From the NCBI RefSeq assembly GCF_003046175.1, contig NZ_PZZM01000001.1:4543001-4607000 (forward strand): a DNA stretch of 64,000 bases. The letters are read 5' to 3'. Position numbers and translations under genes: made by a program. Under the pieces are notes generated by a model. The model was not told the DNA's origin. It made no database searches and saw nothing but the letters and a program-made list of their open reading frames with translations. Shown here piece by piece: positions 1-10,229 of the stretch (its first letter is position 1; the number at the start of each line of letters is the position of its first letter). The stretch comes from Bosea sp. 124 (lineage in GTDB: Bacteria; Pseudomonadota; Alphaproteobacteria; Rhizobiales; Beijerinckiaceae).

Positions 1-2
1 TC

Positions 3-341
3 CAGCTCTCCCGCCGGCGCGACGAACTGGCCGGCAATCTCTCGCATGGCGACCAGCGCCGGCTCGAGATCGCGGTCTGCCTTGCCTCGGAGCCCAAGAT
101 TCTGCTGCTCGACGAACCCACCCAGGGCATGAGCCATGGCGACACGGCCGATACGGCCAGGCTCGTCCGGAGCCTGACCGAGGACGTCACCGTGCTCCTG
201 ATCGAGCACGATATCGGGCTGGTCATGGATCTGTCGGACCATGTCGTCGTCATGCATCAGGGCCGCAAGCTGGCGGAGGGGCCGCCCGACGTCGTGCGCG
301 CCGACCCGGCCGTGCAGGCCGCCTATTTCGGACATCACTGA
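3..341 (+). CDS. livG: ABC transporter ATP-binding protein, LivG type (3' part only)
   Basis: This is the C-terminal part of an ATPase that powers a branched-chain amino-acid type (HAAT) importer at the inner face of the membrane. The reading frame is open from the window edge, so the N-terminus and Walker A lie outside. Visible are an ABC signature (LSHGDQRRLE, about residues 14-23 of the fragment), Walker B (ILLLDEP), and the switch His in LLIEHDIGLVMDL. The tail ends PAVQAAYFGHH, typical of LivG/UrtD proteins. The signature reads LSHG rather than LSGG, which is common in the LivG/UrtD branch. The stop is followed after one base by the livF start, so the two are co-transcribed. Substrate cannot be told; amino acid, urea or amide are all possible. 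Confidence 0.9.
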   Translation, partial: QLSRRRDELAGNLSHGDQRRLEIAVCLASEPKILLLDEPTQGMSHGDTADTARLVRSLTEDVTVLLIEHDIGLVMDLSDHVVVMHQGRKLAEGPPDVVRADPAVQAAYFGHH

Positions 342-342
342 C

Positions 343-1050
343 ATGCTCGACATCAGCGGACTGCACAGCCATTACGGGCGGAGCCACATCATCCAGGGCA
401 TCGACCTCAGCGCCGGACCGGGCGAGGTTATCGGCATCTTCGGCCGCAACGGCGTCGGCAAGACGACCTTGCTGAAGACCATCGCCGGCTGGGTGAAGCC
501 CAGCCATGGAGCGATCCGGCTCGACGGCAAGCCGCTCGGCGACCTGACGCCCGACCAGATCTGCCATGCCGGCGTCGGCTTCGTGCCGGAGGACCGGCGC
601 ATCTTCCCGGGGCTGACAGTGGAGGAAAACCTCTCGCTCGGCCTGCTGCAGGTGAAAGGCCGCTCGTCACGCGACGGGAAACGCGCCGTCGAGGGCATCT
701 ACGACCGCTTCCACCGTCTGGGCGAGCGGCGCCACCAGCTTGGCACGACCCTGTCGGGCGGCGAGCAGCAGATGCTCGCGATGGCCCGCGTCATGGTCGG
801 CAAGCCTCGCCTCGTCCTGATCGACGAACCCAGCGAGGGCCTTGCGCCGATGATCGTCGCCGAAGTCTTCGCGATCGTTCGGGAGCTTCGCGACCGCGGC
901 GCGATCATCCTGCTCGTCGAGCAGAACGTCCATGAGGCGCTATCGGTGGCCGATCGATTCCATGTCGTCGAACGCGGCCAGATCGTCTTCAGCGGCGAGG
1001 CCGAGGACCCGGCCGATCGCGAGCGTCTGCAGCAGTTGATCGCCGTCTAG
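343..1050 (+). CDS. livF: ABC transporter ATP-binding protein, LivF type
   Basis: Second ATPase of the same HAAT-type importer, 235 aa, a normal LivF length. Walker A is GRNGVGKTT (about residues 34-42), the signature is LSGGEQQML, Walker B is LVLIDEPSEGL, and the H-loop follows in LLVEQNVHEAL. The ATG at 343 was chosen because it sits directly behind the livG stop and starts the conserved MLDISGLHSHYG opening; a longer in-frame extension would run into livG. Solute-binding protein and permeases should lie upstream, outside the window. The binding protein gene that follows on the other strand belongs to a different family (peptide type) and is probably not its partner. Confidence 0.93.
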   Translation: MLDISGLHSHYGRSHIIQGIDLSAGPGEVIGIFGRNGVGKTTLLKTIAGWVKPSHGAIRLDGKPLGDLTPDQICHAGVGFVPEDRRIFPGLTVEENLSLGLLQVKGRSSRDGKRAVEGIYDRFHRLGERRHQLGTTLSGGEQQMLAMARVMVGKPRLVLIDEPSEGLAPMIVAEVFAIVRELRDRGAIILLVEQNVHEALSVADRFHVVERGQIVFSGEAEDPADRERLQQLIAV

Positions 1051-1235
1051 ACACGATGCCACGACGCTTCATCCCGGGGCGCTCGTGGCGCGGGGATCTC
1101 AGCCGCCGCTACGCCTTCGGCGAGGACGCCAGACGGCGCCGAGATCGATTTGACCAGCCAAACGCCGCGGCCCCGCAAGGCAGCGGCGTCGATGGCTTTG
1201 CAAGCGTCGGTAAGTCGCGGCGGCGAGCGCCGTTT

Positions 1236-2828
1236 TCACCCGCGCTTGACGTTGTAAAACAGCGGGAAGCCCTTGAGCATCCCCGTCAGGCTGCTTCTGT
1301 AAGCTGTTGGCTGGTAGAAGACGCCGAGCGGAATATAGGGCAGGTCCTGGAACGCCTGGACCTGCATGCGCTTGCTGATGTCGAGACGCGAAGCCTCGTC
1401 GGGAGCTGCGAACCAGTCGCCACGCATCTGTTCGAGTTCGGGGCTCGTCGGCCAGCCGAAGGTGCCGGTGCGGCCCACGCCGCGCAGATAGGTGTGGGCG
1501 GCCGGATTCACGGCGCTGACGCCGGTCGAGTAGTTGCACCACAGGTTCCAGCCACCGCGATCGATCGGCTGCTGTGAAGCGACCTTCTGCAGCACCGTTC
1601 CCCAGTCGAGCGCCTGGTAGTCGAGATTGATGCCGGCGCGCCGCATCATGTCTCCCGAGACCTCGCTCATGGCGTTGAGCGCCGGGAAGTCGGTCGGCAC
1701 CGGGAAGACGATGCGCTCGCCGGCGTAGCCGGCCGCCTTCAGCGCCTCCCTGACGCGTGCGATATCGGGTGTCTTCGGCAGGGCGTCGAGCCCGGCATCG
1801 TTGGCCATGGGCGAGCCCGGCGCGAAGAAGCCGACGCCGTCGGCCCAATAGCTGCGATCCTCCCCCGCCACGGCGATCATGTAGTCGTCCTGCCTGATCG
1901 CCCCGAGCAGGGCCCGGCGCATCTCCGGTCTGTCGAAGGGCGGCTGGAGATGGTTGAAGCGGATCATCGCGACGGCGCCGAAGCGGTCGAGCACCTCGAC
2001 CTTGAGGTTGCGATTGGCCTTGAGCGTCGGGATCAGATCGGAAATGGGTTGCTCCCACCAGTCGATCTCGCCGGTCTGAAGCGCGGCGGCGGCCGTGGCG
2101 GCGTCGGGAATCGTGCGCCATTCGATACGGTCGAAATACGCGACCTTGGGACCGGCCATGAAGCTCGGTTCGCCTTTGTCGCGCGGCGCGTAGCCGGCGA
2201 ACTTCTCATAGACGTTGAGCGAGCCGGGCACGCGTTCATTCGCCAGGTAGCGGAACGGTCCGCTGCCGACCATTTCGGTGACCCGTTGCATCGGGTCGGT
2301 CAGCGCCAAACGTTCCGGCATCATGACGCAGACATTCGTCCCCGGCTTGCCCAGAACATCCGCCAGCAGCGGGAACGGGCGTTTCAGGCGGAAGCGGATT
2401 TCCGTATCTGACGGCGCCGAAATCTCGTCGACCACCGTCATCAGCGAGAGACCATAGGTGTCGCGCGCGCCCCAGCGCCTGATGCTGGCGACGCAGTCGC
2501 GCGCCAGCACGCGCTCGCCGTCATGGAAGCGCAGCCCGTCGCGCAAGGTGATGCGCCAGACGAGGCCGCCATTTTCGACCACATGGCCCTGCGCCATCTG
2601 CGGCTGCGGACGCAATTGCTCGTCGACGCCATACAGCGTGTCGAAGACCATGAGGGCGTGGTGGCGGATGACGAGCCCGGTCGACTGGACCGGGTCCAGC
2701 AAAGCGAGGTCCGCCTGCGGGACGAATTTGAGGATTCGTGCGGACTGGCTTGCCGCCAGTCGCGGTGCGGCAATCGTTGCAGCAGCGGTGGCGGCCGTTC
2801 GGGCGATCAGGCTTCGACGTGTAATCAT
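1236..2828 (-). CDS. ABC transporter substrate-binding protein, family 5 (peptide/nickel type)
   Basis: A 530-aa periplasmic solute-binding protein of the SBP_bac_5 (DppA/OppA) type. The N-terminus MITRRSLIARTAATAAATIA has a twin-arginine-like start (RRSLIA) and an Ala-rich core, so export by Tat is likely. Family features are the opening FVPQADLALLDPVQ, the DGLRFHDGERVLARDCVASIRRW block and the closing PYIPLGVFYQPTAYR. Its start codon overlaps the amidase stop (ATGA, 2825-2828), so both are read from one mRNA with the amidase first. No family-5 permease or ATPase lies nearby; the protein either serves a transporter encoded elsewhere or its permease genes were lost. The ligand may be a peptide, amide or opine substrate of the linked amidase; this is an inference. 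Confidence 0.88.
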   Translation of the reverse strand: MITRRSLIARTAATAAATIAAPRLAASQSARILKFVPQADLALLDPVQSTGLVIRHHALMVFDTLYGVDEQLRPQPQMAQGHVVENGGLVWRITLRDGLRFHDGERVLARDCVASIRRWGARDTYGLSLMTVVDEISAPSDTEIRFRLKRPFPLLADVLGKPGTNVCVMMPERLALTDPMQRVTEMVGSGPFRYLANERVPGSLNVYEKFAGYAPRDKGEPSFMAGPKVAYFDRIEWRTIPDAATAAAALQTGEIDWWEQPISDLIPTLKANRNLKVEVLDRFGAVAMIRFNHLQPPFDRPEMRRALLGAIRQDDYMIAVAGEDRSYWADGVGFFAPGSPMANDAGLDALPKTPDIARVREALKAAGYAGERIVFPVPTDFPALNAMSEVSGDMMRRAGINLDYQALDWGTVLQKVASQQPIDRGGWNLWCNYSTGVSAVNPAAHTYLRGVGRTGTFGWPTSPELEQMRGDWFAAPDEASRLDISKRMQVQAFQDLPYIPLGVFYQPTAYRSSLTGMLKGFPLFYNVKRG

Positions 2829-4264
2829 GCGGCACCCCTCTCCTCATTGCGGTCCGCGAATTGCGGCCGGTGTTGCTGCCACGGGCGCACCGTCTCGAAC
2901 CCTGCCGAGGCCTGAAGGACGCCGAGATCGTCGAAACGCGGGCCCACGATCTGGAGGCCGACAGGCAGCCCATCCGTGGTGAAGCCGCAGGGAATGCTGG
3001 CGGCGGGATTGCCGGAGAGATTGAAGGGGTAGGAAAATTCCGCCCACATCAGCCAGTCCCAGGGATGCTGCGGCCAGGAGGGCGGCTGCAGCAGATGGGC
3101 GGGGAAGGCGGGGGTGCTGACCGCCGGCGTCAGCAGCAGATCCCAATTCTGGAAGAAACGGTGGATCTGCTCGACATAGGCGAGCTTGCGAAGCCGCATC
3201 AGGTGGTATTCTTCGCCAGTGATGCTCTTTGCCTCGTCGAGCATCGCGACGAGGCCGGGGTCCATTCTGTCGCGCCATTGCGGTAGATAGGTCGCGCCGC
3301 GCGCGAGATAGCCCGCTTTCCAGAAGAAGCGCGCGAGCTCCGGGCCGAGCGGCCCCCAGCCCGGCGTCACGAGTTCGACGGTGGCGCCGAGGTCCTCGAA
3401 AGCTTTCACTGCCTTCGCGGTCAGTTCGGCGACCTCGGGGTCGACCCGCGCATGGCCGAGATCGGGACTGAAGGCGATGCGCTTGCCCTTCAGATCGGCG
3501 GCGAGCATTTGCGCATAGGGCTCTGGTTGAGCCTCACAGCTCGTATGGTCCCAGGGGTGTGGCCCGGCCATCGCCTCCAGCATCAGGGCGCTGTCGGCGA
3601 CGGTGCGGGTCAGCGGCCCCATATGGGTGGCGTAGTCGTTGTTGGGCACCGGCCAGTAGGGAATGCGGCCATAGGTCGGCTTGAGGCCGTAGACGCCGCA
3701 GAAATGCGCCGGCATCCGGACCGAGCCGCCACCGTCGGAGCCGAGATGCAGCGGCCCGAAACCCGAGGCGGCCGCCACCGCCGCGCCCGCCGACGAAGCA
3801 CCGGCATTGTAACCGCGCCGCCAGGGATTATGCGTGATGCCGCTGACCGGGCTCTGGCTCACGCCTTTCCAGCCGAATTCCGGAACCGTCGTCTTGCCGA
3901 CGGTCACGCCACCTGCCTCGTAGAGGCGCGAGATCACGGGCGCGTCCGTGTCGGGCACCCAGTCGACCGTTGCCCAGGAGCCCTGCGACGTCCGCAGGCC
4001 GGCTGTCGGATGCATGTCCTTGATGGTGAGCGGAATGCCTTCCAGAAGCCGCGGCGGACGTTTGCCGGCATAGGCCTCCTCGGCGGCTCCGGCGGCCTTC
4101 AGAGCGATCTCGTGCGTGACCATCGTCATGGCGTTCAGCGGCGGGTCGATCGCCCCGATCCGATCGAGGACGGCGTTTGCGACCTCGACGGGTGACAGTT
4201 CCCGCCGCCTGAACAGGCTCTTGAGATCCGTCGCGCTCAAGAAGCCGAGATCCGTCTGGGGCAT
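2825..4264 (-). CDS. Amidase (amidase signature family)
   Basis: A 479-aa hydrolase of the amidase-signature family that splits C-N amide bonds. The Ser-cisSer-Lys triad is visible: Lys in TIKDMHP, the cis-Ser in GASSAGAAVAA, and the nucleophile Ser in SDGGGSVRMPAHFCG, followed by the usual YGLKPTYGR. The ATG at 4264 gives the normal start MPQTDLGFLSATDLKSLF; an in-frame ATG at 4369 would add 35 residues that look like untranslated leader. It is first in a two-gene operon with the family-5 binding protein and is divergent from a TetR regulator, which probably controls it. Residue patterns do not separate indole-acetamide, aryl-acylamide or other substrates. Confidence 0.9.
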   Translation of the reverse strand: MPQTDLGFLSATDLKSLFRRRELSPVEVANAVLDRIGAIDPPLNAMTMVTHEIALKAAGAAEEAYAGKRPPRLLEGIPLTIKDMHPTAGLRTSQGSWATVDWVPDTDAPVISRLYEAGGVTVGKTTVPEFGWKGVSQSPVSGITHNPWRRGYNAGASSAGAAVAAASGFGPLHLGSDGGGSVRMPAHFCGVYGLKPTYGRIPYWPVPNNDYATHMGPLTRTVADSALMLEAMAGPHPWDHTSCEAQPEPYAQMLAADLKGKRIAFSPDLGHARVDPEVAELTAKAVKAFEDLGATVELVTPGWGPLGPELARFFWKAGYLARGATYLPQWRDRMDPGLVAMLDEAKSITGEEYHLMRLRKLAYVEQIHRFFQNWDLLLTPAVSTPAFPAHLLQPPSWPQHPWDWLMWAEFSYPFNLSGNPAASIPCGFTTDGLPVGLQIVGPRFDDLGVLQASAGFETVRPWQQHRPQFADRNEERGAA

Positions 4265-4367
4265 GGACACACCTGATCGTTCGCGACCACAGTGCTGCGG
4301 TCGCGGGAGGGACGTTGAGCCTGCAAGCGAGGCGCTGTAAGAGGACTTCCCTAACGCGAGATATTTC

Positions 4368-4385
4368 AATACGGAGCGTAGCGTA
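4368..4385. promoter_or_regulatory. Possible operator between amidase and tetR
   Basis: An inverted repeat, ATACG-N8-CGTAT, lies in the divergent intergenic region and touches the tetR start codon. TetR proteins usually bind such short palindromes between their own gene and the divergent target. The arms are only 5 bp, so this is a weak guess. Confidence 0.25.
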
Positions 4386-5008
4386 TGTCAATAGGCGATC
4401 ACGCCGGCCGCCCCCCGCCGCCGTCCGAAGCGAAGGCCGGCCGGCCCCGCGATCCGGCGGTCCAGCGGCAGATTCTGCAGGCGGCCTATGACATCGTGCG
4501 GGAAGGCGGATATGCCGCGCTCTCGATGGAGGGGCTGGCCGGGCGCGCCGGTGTCTCCAAGCAGTCGGTCTACCGGCGCTGGTCGTCGCGGGGGGATCTG
4601 CTGGTCGATCTCTACTTGGGAACAGCCGAACACCAGGAGGCTCCGCCCGAAGGCGAGACATTCAGGAGCCGGTTCGAAAATTATCTGCAGTGGAGTGTGC
4701 GCCGCCTCTTCGATCCGTCCCGCGCCAATATGCTGCGGGCGCTCGCGACGGAAGGGCAGGTCGATCCCGCAGTCAGGCGGGCGTTGCTCTCCCGCATCGT
4801 CGAGCCCCGCCTTGCATTGGGGCGTGACATCATCCTGCGGGGTCAGCAGGCCGGCGAGGTCCGGGCCGATCTGGACATCGACATGGCGCTCGATTTCCTG
4901 TTCGGCTCGGTTTGGTTCAGCCTGCTTGTCACCGGCCGGCCGCTCAACCAGGCGTGGCAGGATCGCAGCCTGAGTGCCTTCTTTCTGCTGACGGAGCAGG
5001 CGGGGTAG
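4385..5008 (+). CDS. TetR/AcrR family transcriptional regulator
   Basis: A 207-aa repressor. The N-terminal TetR helix-turn-helix spans about residues 25-70, with the recognition region SMEGLAGRAGVSKQSVYRRW being typical. The C-terminal part is the ligand-binding and dimer domain (MALDFLFGSVWFSLLVTGRPLN). The gene is divergent from the amidase/binding-protein operon, with about 120 bp between the starts, which suggests local control of that operon and of itself. A clear hairpin terminator follows at 5115. The inducer is unknown. Confidence 0.9.
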   Translation: MSIGDHAGRPPPPSEAKAGRPRDPAVQRQILQAAYDIVREGGYAALSMEGLAGRAGVSKQSVYRRWSSRGDLLVDLYLGTAEHQEAPPEGETFRSRFENYLQWSVRRLFDPSRANMLRALATEGQVDPAVRRALLSRIVEPRLALGRDIILRGQQAGEVRADLDIDMALDFLFGSVWFSLLVTGRPLNQAWQDRSLSAFFLLTEQAG

Positions 5009-5114
5009 CTTCGTTCGGCGATCATAGGGCAGTCAGGGGAGGCGGGCCTCTTTGTCGGGCGAAAGCAGTGGTGGCGGTTTGCGTATCGGCGATTCATGAT
5101 TTGTTCGAGTTGGC

Positions 5115-5151
5115 GCAGGGAGGCGGCAATTGATGCCGCCTCCCTGCTTTT
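5115..5151 (+). terminator. Rho-independent terminator after tetR
   Basis: A perfect 14-bp stem (GCAGGGAGGCGGCA with its complement) around a 5-base loop ATTGA is followed by TTTT. The T-run is on the + strand, so it ends tetR transcription. It may also limit read-through from nrdJ, which ends at 5219 on the other strand. Confidence 0.8.
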
Positions 5152-5218
5152 GCGGAAGTCGAAGCTCAAAAACGGGGAACTTCGCCTCTCATTTCAGATC
5201 ATTCTAACTAAGCCTGTC

Positions 5219-8200
5219 TTACGAGCACCCGGTCGTTGATCCGCACGTATTGCACTTCAAACACGTCCCGTTCCGGACCAGCGTAAAGTTTCCGCACTCG
5301 CCGCACGAGTCCCCGACATAGCCCTTCATGATCGCCTCGGCGCGGCGCTCCGAGGCGCTCGGCTGGGCGGCCGGGGCCGAGAAGCCGAGCTTGGCCATGT
5401 CGGCCTCGCCATAGGCGTCCGGCTCCTCCTTGAGGGCGGTCGGGCTCGTGGTGATCAGCGAGGTCACCGTTGCGCCGCCACGCGCCATCGTCTCGGTGCC
5501 GGCCGCCAGACCGCCACCGCCCTGGATGGCGTGGAAGTTCATCGGCTTGCCGCGACGGAAGCCGGTCGAGGCCAGCGGGCTCGAGGTGATCGGCGTGGCC
5601 GTCTCCGGGGCCTTGTCCTGGCCGACGCCGCCGCCGATCACGTCATGGCCGATCTCGCTCGGGTCGATATGGGCGAGGTCGTGCCGGCCGAGATACGAAA
5701 TTGCCAGCTCGCGGAAGACGTAGTCGAGGATCGAGGTGGCGTTCTTGATCGATTGGTTGCCCTGCACGAAGCCCGAGGGCTCGAAGCGCGTGAAGGTGAA
5801 GGCCTCGACATACTCCTCCAGCGGCACGCCATATTGCAGGCCGAGCGACACCGCGATGGCGAAGTTGTTCATCATCGCGCGGAAGGCGGCGCCCTCCTTG
5901 TGCATGTCGATGAAGATCTCGCCGAGGCGACCATCGGCATATTCGCCGGTGTGGACATAGACCTTGTGGCCGCCGACGACCGCCTTCTGGATGTAGCCGG
6001 TACGGCGGGCGGGCATCTTCTCACGCTCGCGGACGACCTTCTCGACGATGCGCTCGACGATCTTCTCGGCGATCTGCGTGGCGCGGGCCGCCATCGGCTG
6101 CTGATAGAGTGCCTCGACGGCATCTTCTTCGTCGTCCTCGTCGGCGATCAGAGCAGAGTTCAGCGGCTGCGAGAGCTTCGAGCCGTCGCGGTAGAGGGCA
6201 TTGGCCTTCAGCGCCAGCTTCCAGGAGAGCATATAGGCGCTCTTGCAATCCTCGACGGTGGCGTCGTTGGGCATGTTGATGGTCTTGGAGATCGCGCCCG
6301 AGATGAAGGGCTGGGCCGCCGCCATCATGCGGATATGGCTCTCGACCGAGAGGTAGCGCTTGCCGATGCGGCCGCAGGGGTTGGCGCAATCGAAGACGTT
6401 GTAATGCTCGACCTTGAGGTGGGGTGCGCCTTCGAGCGTCATCGCGCCGCAGACATGGACGTTGGCGGCCTCGATCTCGGCCTTCGAGAAGCCGAGGAAG
6501 GGCAGCAGCTCGAACGACATGTCGGCGAGCTTCTCGGCCGGTACCTTCAGCGTGTTGACGAGGAAGTCCTCGCCCAGCGTCCATTTGTTGAAGACGAACT
6601 TGATGTCGAAGGCGGCCTTGAGGTCCTTCTCGATCGCGTCGATCTTGTCCTGGGTGAAGCCCTTGGCCCGCAAGCTACCGTGGTTGATACCCGGCGCCTG
6701 CGCCAGCGTGCCATGGCCGATCGCATAGGCCTCGATCTCGGCAATGTCGCTCTCGCGATAGCCGAGCGCCCTCAGCGCATCGGGCGCTGCCGCGTTGATG
6801 ATCTTGAAGTAGCCGCCGCCGGCGAGCTTCTTGAACTTCACCAGCGCGAAATCGGGCTCGATGCCGGTGGTGTCGCAATCCATGACGAGACCGATCGTGC
6901 CGGTCGGCGCGATCACGGTCGCCTGCGCGTTGCGGTAGCCATGCTTTTCGCCGAGTTCGAGCGCATGGTCCCAGGCGATGCGGGCGCGCTCGGACATCAG
7001 CGTCGAGGAGCCGCCGAGGCGGGCCAGCGTGCCATGGTCGAGCGGCACCGGCGTCACCTCCAGCCCCTCATAGCCCGAGGCCATGCCATGGGCGGCGGTG
7101 CGGTGGTTGCGGATGACACGCAGCATGTGCGCCGCGTTCTTCTTGTAGCCGGGGAAGGGGCCAAGCTCGCCCGCCATCTCGGCCGAGGTCGCATAGGAGA
7201 CGCCGGTCATGATCGCGGTCAGGGCGCCCGCCAGCGCGCGGCCCTCGTCTGAATCGTAGCCGAGGCCCATGGTCATCAGGAGGCCGCCGATATTGGCGTA
7301 GCCGAGGCCGAGCGTGCGGTACTCGTAGGAGAGCTCCGCGATCTCCTTCGAGGGGAACTGCGCCATCGTCACCGAGATCTCGAGCACGACGGTCCAGAGC
7401 CGGCAGAGATGCTCATAGGCCGCGACATCGAAGCTCTTGGATTCGGTATCGTAGAACTGCAGCAGGTTGGCCGAGGCCAGGTTGCAGGCGGTGTCGTCGA
7501 GGAACATGTATTCCGAGCAGGGATTGGACGCGCGGATGCGGCCCGATGCCTTGCAGGTGTGCCAGTCGTTCATCGTGGTGTTGAAGTGCAGGCCCGGATC
7601 GGCCGAGGCCCAGGCGGCGTAGCCGATCTTCTCCCAGAGGTCGCGGGCTTTCAGCGTCTTCATCACCTTGCCGGTGATGCGGCTGGTCAGGTCCCAGTCG
7701 CCATCGGTTTCCACGGCGCGCAGGAAGTCGTCGGTCAGCGAGACCGAGTTGTTCGAATTCTGGCCGGAGACCGTAAGATAGGCCTCGGAATCCCAGTCGG
7801 TGTCATAGGTGTCGAAGGCGATGTCCTTGTAGCCCTGGCGGGCGAACTGGATGACGCGCTTGATGTAGTTGTCCGGCACCATGGCCTTGCGGGCGAGCTT
7901 GATCTCGCGCTTCAGGGCCGGGTTCTTCTCGGGGTCGAAGCAGGAATCGCCTTCGCCTTCACAGTTCACGCAGGCCTTGAGCACGGCCTTCATGTGCTTC
8001 TGGACCGTCTTGGAGCCGGTGACGAGGGCCGCGACCTTCTGCTCCTCCTTCACCTTCCAGTCGATATAGGTCTCGATATCGGGGTGGTCGACATCGACCA
8101 CGACCATCTTGGCGGCGCGGCGCGTGGTGCCGCCCGACTTGATCGCGCCGGCCGCGCGGTCGCCGATCTTGAGGAAGGACATCAGGCCAGACGAGCGGCC

Positions 8201-8944
8201 GCCGCCGGCGAGCTTCTCGCCTTCGCCGCGCAGGTTCGAGAAGTTCGAGCCGGTGCCGGAGCCGTATTTGAACAGGCGGGCCTCGCGGACCCAGAGGTCC
8301 ATGATGCCGCCCTCGTTGACGAGGTCGTCCTGCACGCCCTGGATGAAGCAGGCATGCGGCTGCGGATGCTCATAGCTCGACTTCGACTTGGTCAGCTTGC
8401 CCGTCTTGAAGTCGACGTAGAAATGGCCCTGGCTCGGGCCGTCGATGCCATAGGCCCAGTGCAGGCCGGTGTTGAACCATTGCGGCGAGTTCGGCGCGAC
8501 GCGCTGGGTGGCGAGCATGAAGCGCAGCTCGTCATGGAAGGCCGCGGCATCCTCCTCGGAGGAGAAATAGCCACCCTTCCAGCCCCAATAGGTCCAGCAG
8601 CCGGCAAGACGGTCGAAAACCTGCTTCGACGAGATCTCGGAGCCGTAGCGCTCGCCCTCGGGCAGCGTCGCCATGGCCGCCTCGTCGGGCACCGAGCGCC
8701 AGAGGAAGGAGGGGACGTCGTTCTCCTCGACCTTCTTCATGCGCGCCGGCACGCCGGCCTTGCGGAAATACTTCTGCGCGAGCACGTCGCTGGCGACCTG
8801 CGACCAGGCGTCGGGCACTTCGATGCCCTCGAGCCGGAACACGATCGAGCCGTCGGGGTTGCGAATCTCGCTGACCGCCGATCGGAACGGGATCGCAGCA
8901 TAGGGTGACTGGCCGGCCGAGGTATAACGGCGCTCGATGCGCAT
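5219..8944 (-). CDS. nrdJ: Vitamin B12-dependent ribonucleotide reductase (class II)
   Basis: A 1241-aa adenosylcobalamin-dependent reductase that makes deoxyribonucleotides with or without oxygen. Visible are the [28 protein letters not shown] active-site block (about residue 470; shown in part: [11 protein letters not shown]), the phosphate-binding [11 protein letters not shown] (about 675), and a C-terminal zinc-ribbon-like tail with cysteine pairs in CGECGNF and CLKCNTCG that re-reduces the active site. Length and layout fit the long alphaproteobacterial NrdJ, which carries an extra segment before the tail. No class I nrdAB/EF gene is in the window. No B12-box motif was seen in the upstream region, so a cobalamin riboswitch is not supported. 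Confidence 0.96.
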   Translation of the reverse strand: MRIERRYTSAGQSPYAAIPFRSAVSEIRNPDGSIVFRLEGIEVPDAWSQVASDVLAQKYFRKAGVPARMKKVEENDVPSFLWRSVPDEAAMATLPEGERYGSEISSKQVFDRLAGCWTYWGWKGGYFSSEEDAAAFHDELRFMLATQRVAPNSPQWFNTGLHWAYGIDGPSQGHFYVDFKTGKLTKSKSSYEHPQPHACFIQGVQDDLVNEGGIMDLWVREARLFKYGSGTGSNFSNLRGEGEKLAGGGRSSGLMSFLKIGDRAAGAIKSGGTTRRAAKMVVVDVDHPDIETYIDWKVKEEQKVAALVTGSKTVQKHMKAVLKACVNCEGEGDSCFDPEKNPALKREIKLARKAMVPDNYIKRVIQFARQGYKDIAFDTYDTDWDSEAYLTVSGQNSNNSVSLTDDFLRAVETDGDWDLTSRITGKVMKTLKARDLWEKIGYAAWASADPGLHFNTTMNDWHTCKASGRIRASNPCSEYMFLDDTACNLASANLLQFYDTESKSFDVAAYEHLCRLWTVVLEISVTMAQFPSKEIAELSYEYRTLGLGYANIGGLLMTMGLGYDSDEGRALAGALTAIMTGVSYATSAEMAGELGPFPGYKKNAAHMLRVIRNHRTAAHGMASGYEGLEVTPVPLDHGTLARLGGSSTLMSERARIAWDHALELGEKHGYRNAQATVIAPTGTIGLVMDCDTTGIEPDFALVKFKKLAGGGYFKIINAAAPDALRALGYRESDIAEIEAYAIGHGTLAQAPGINHGSLRAKGFTQDKIDAIEKDLKAAFDIKFVFNKWTLGEDFLVNTLKVPAEKLADMSFELLPFLGFSKAEIEAANVHVCGAMTLEGAPHLKVEHYNVFDCANPCGRIGKRYLSVESHIRMMAAAQPFISGAISKTINMPNDATVEDCKSAYMLSWKLALKANALYRDGSKLSQPLNSALIADEDDEEDAVEALYQQPMAARATQIAEKIVERIVEKVVREREKMPARRTGYIQKAVVGGHKVYVHTGEYADGRLGEIFIDMHKEGAAFRAMMNNFAIAVSLGLQYGVPLEEYVEAFTFTRFEPSGFVQGNQSIKNATSILDYVFRELAISYLGRHDLAHIDPSEIGHDVIGGGVGQDKAPETATPITSSPLASTGFRRGKPMNFHAIQGGGGLAAGTETMARGGATVTSLITTSPTALKEEPDAYGEADMAKLGFSAPAAQPSASERRAEAIMKGYVGDSCGECGNFTLVRNGTCLKCNTCGSTTGCS

Positions 8945-9657
8945 GATCTGTCGTCCCTTAAGATCTGGCGCGGGCGGATGACGCCTCGCGCGGCCGGTTG
9001 ATCACCGGCTCCTGATTCAGCCCAACTCGGTTTGATGCCCCGTGGACGTCTCGGCGTTGTCACCCGCCTCGCTTCGTCCGGTTGCGGCCAGCCGGACCGC
9101 GCGCGCCTTCCCGACGCCACCGTCGCCGGTGTGCCGCGTAAGATCGCCTCGACCCCTCTGGAAACTCTTGCGCGGGTGTCGATTGGCGTTTCCGCCGGCC
9201 GTCACGCGACTGTCAAAACCTAGTCCCGGATGGGGCTTTCAGTCAAGGATTAGTGCCGCACAAAGCCTGTGGGCACGACATCTGGTAGGGATGTGTGGGT
9301 TATGGGGATAAGTTTCAAGGCGCCTGCTAAGCCTTGGGAATCGCGGGAGGATTTCCGCAATGCTGCGAGATTGCCACAATCCCCGGCCGAATAAATCCCT
9401 CAAATGCCGTCGATCCTGGTTAACCGGCGGTTGCCGGGGCGCGGCGGCAGGGGATAGCGAAGGCTGCATCTGCGCCGGCGCGATCAAGTGCTTGAAACCA
9501 TGCGAGGTTGAACCCCGCCGGGTCATCGTTGGCGGCAAAGCGAATCGAGGCCGAATCGTGGCGGTTTGGTTTCTGCGATCGCTGGAATGCGCGCGCCGTC
9601 ACAAACCGGATCTTAGGGGCGGGCATGGCATCGTCCCCGGCGAAGGGATTGTCAGCC
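8945..9657. other. Intergenic region between nrdJ and a divergent lipoprotein gene
   Basis: About 710 bp without a convincing gene; the short open frames here lack good start sites or family features. It must hold the nrdJ promoter (minus strand). Around 9285-9315 the minus strand reads TTATCCCCA, one mismatch from the DnaA box TTATCCACA, in a locally AT-richer stretch. DnaA control of nrd genes is known in E. coli, but here it is only a suggestion. Confidence 0.4.
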
Positions 9658-10140
9658 ATGCGCCACCTCGCCTTGGCCGGGTTCGCCCTGGCTGTGCCGA
9701 TCCTGCTGGCGGCGTGCACGCCGGCCGAGGAGCCGCTTGCGCCTGCCTTCGCCGGCTGGTGGCGTCCCGTGGACAGCCCGTTCGGCTGTGAATCCCGCGC
9801 CTTCCGGTTCGACAGGACGAGCGTGCAGTTTCGCCGCGATGCCCGGACCATCGCGACCTTCGACATCGTCGATGCGCGAATCGAGCGAAACGAGGTGCGG
9901 CTGACACTGCGTGTCGCCAATGAGGCCGCCACCCTGGCTGCAATGGAGACCAGGAAGCAGGCGATGCGGACAGAGCTGCCGAAGACGGAGATCGTGCTCA
10001 GCCTGCAGCGATCGGGCGACCGTCTCCTGCCGGGCAACATGCTGATCCGCGAGGACGGGCCGCGCGGCCTGCGCACCCCGCGCCGTGGCGAAGATGGCGC
10101 GATGCGCAAGTTCTTCACGATGGAAGCATGCCGGATCTGA
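9658..10140 (+). CDS. Hypothetical lipoprotein
   Basis: A 160-aa protein with a lipoprotein signal: MRHLALAGFALAVPILLAAC, lipobox LLAAC with the lipidated Cys at residue 20. The mature part is small and has FAGWWRPVDSPFGCESRAF near its start and mixed beta-strand character. The ATG at 9658 was chosen because it starts the signal peptide; an in-frame ATG at 9508 would put 50 unrelated residues before it. I do not recognise a domain. It precedes the NDUFA12 gene by about 90 bp on the same strand. Confidence 0.7.
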   Translation: MRHLALAGFALAVPILLAACTPAEEPLAPAFAGWWRPVDSPFGCESRAFRFDRTSVQFRRDARTIATFDIVDARIERNEVRLTLRVANEAATLAAMETRKQAMRTELPKTEIVLSLQRSGDRLLPGNMLIREDGPRGLRTPRRGEDGAMRKFFTMEACRI

Positions 10141-10229
10141 ACCCAGCGCTGCCGGCGAGGCGGCTGCGGACTGGACAGCGCAGCCACGCCTCTTCATAAG
10201 TCGGGCAGATAAACCGACCGGATACTCCC

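Noticed and set aside
1051-1235. Extra small gene between livF and the binding protein
   Set aside because: Only shadow frames without starts or ribosome sites; a weak hairpin near 1071-1097 is all that is visible.
5531-8908. Long plus-strand open frames opposite nrdJ
   Set aside because: Antisense shadows caused by high GC; low-complexity Arg/Ala/Gly/Leu translations with no family features, while the minus frame is clearly NrdJ.
8945-9657. Cobalamin riboswitch upstream of nrdJ
   Set aside because: No B12-box-like motif or matching stem seen on the minus strand.
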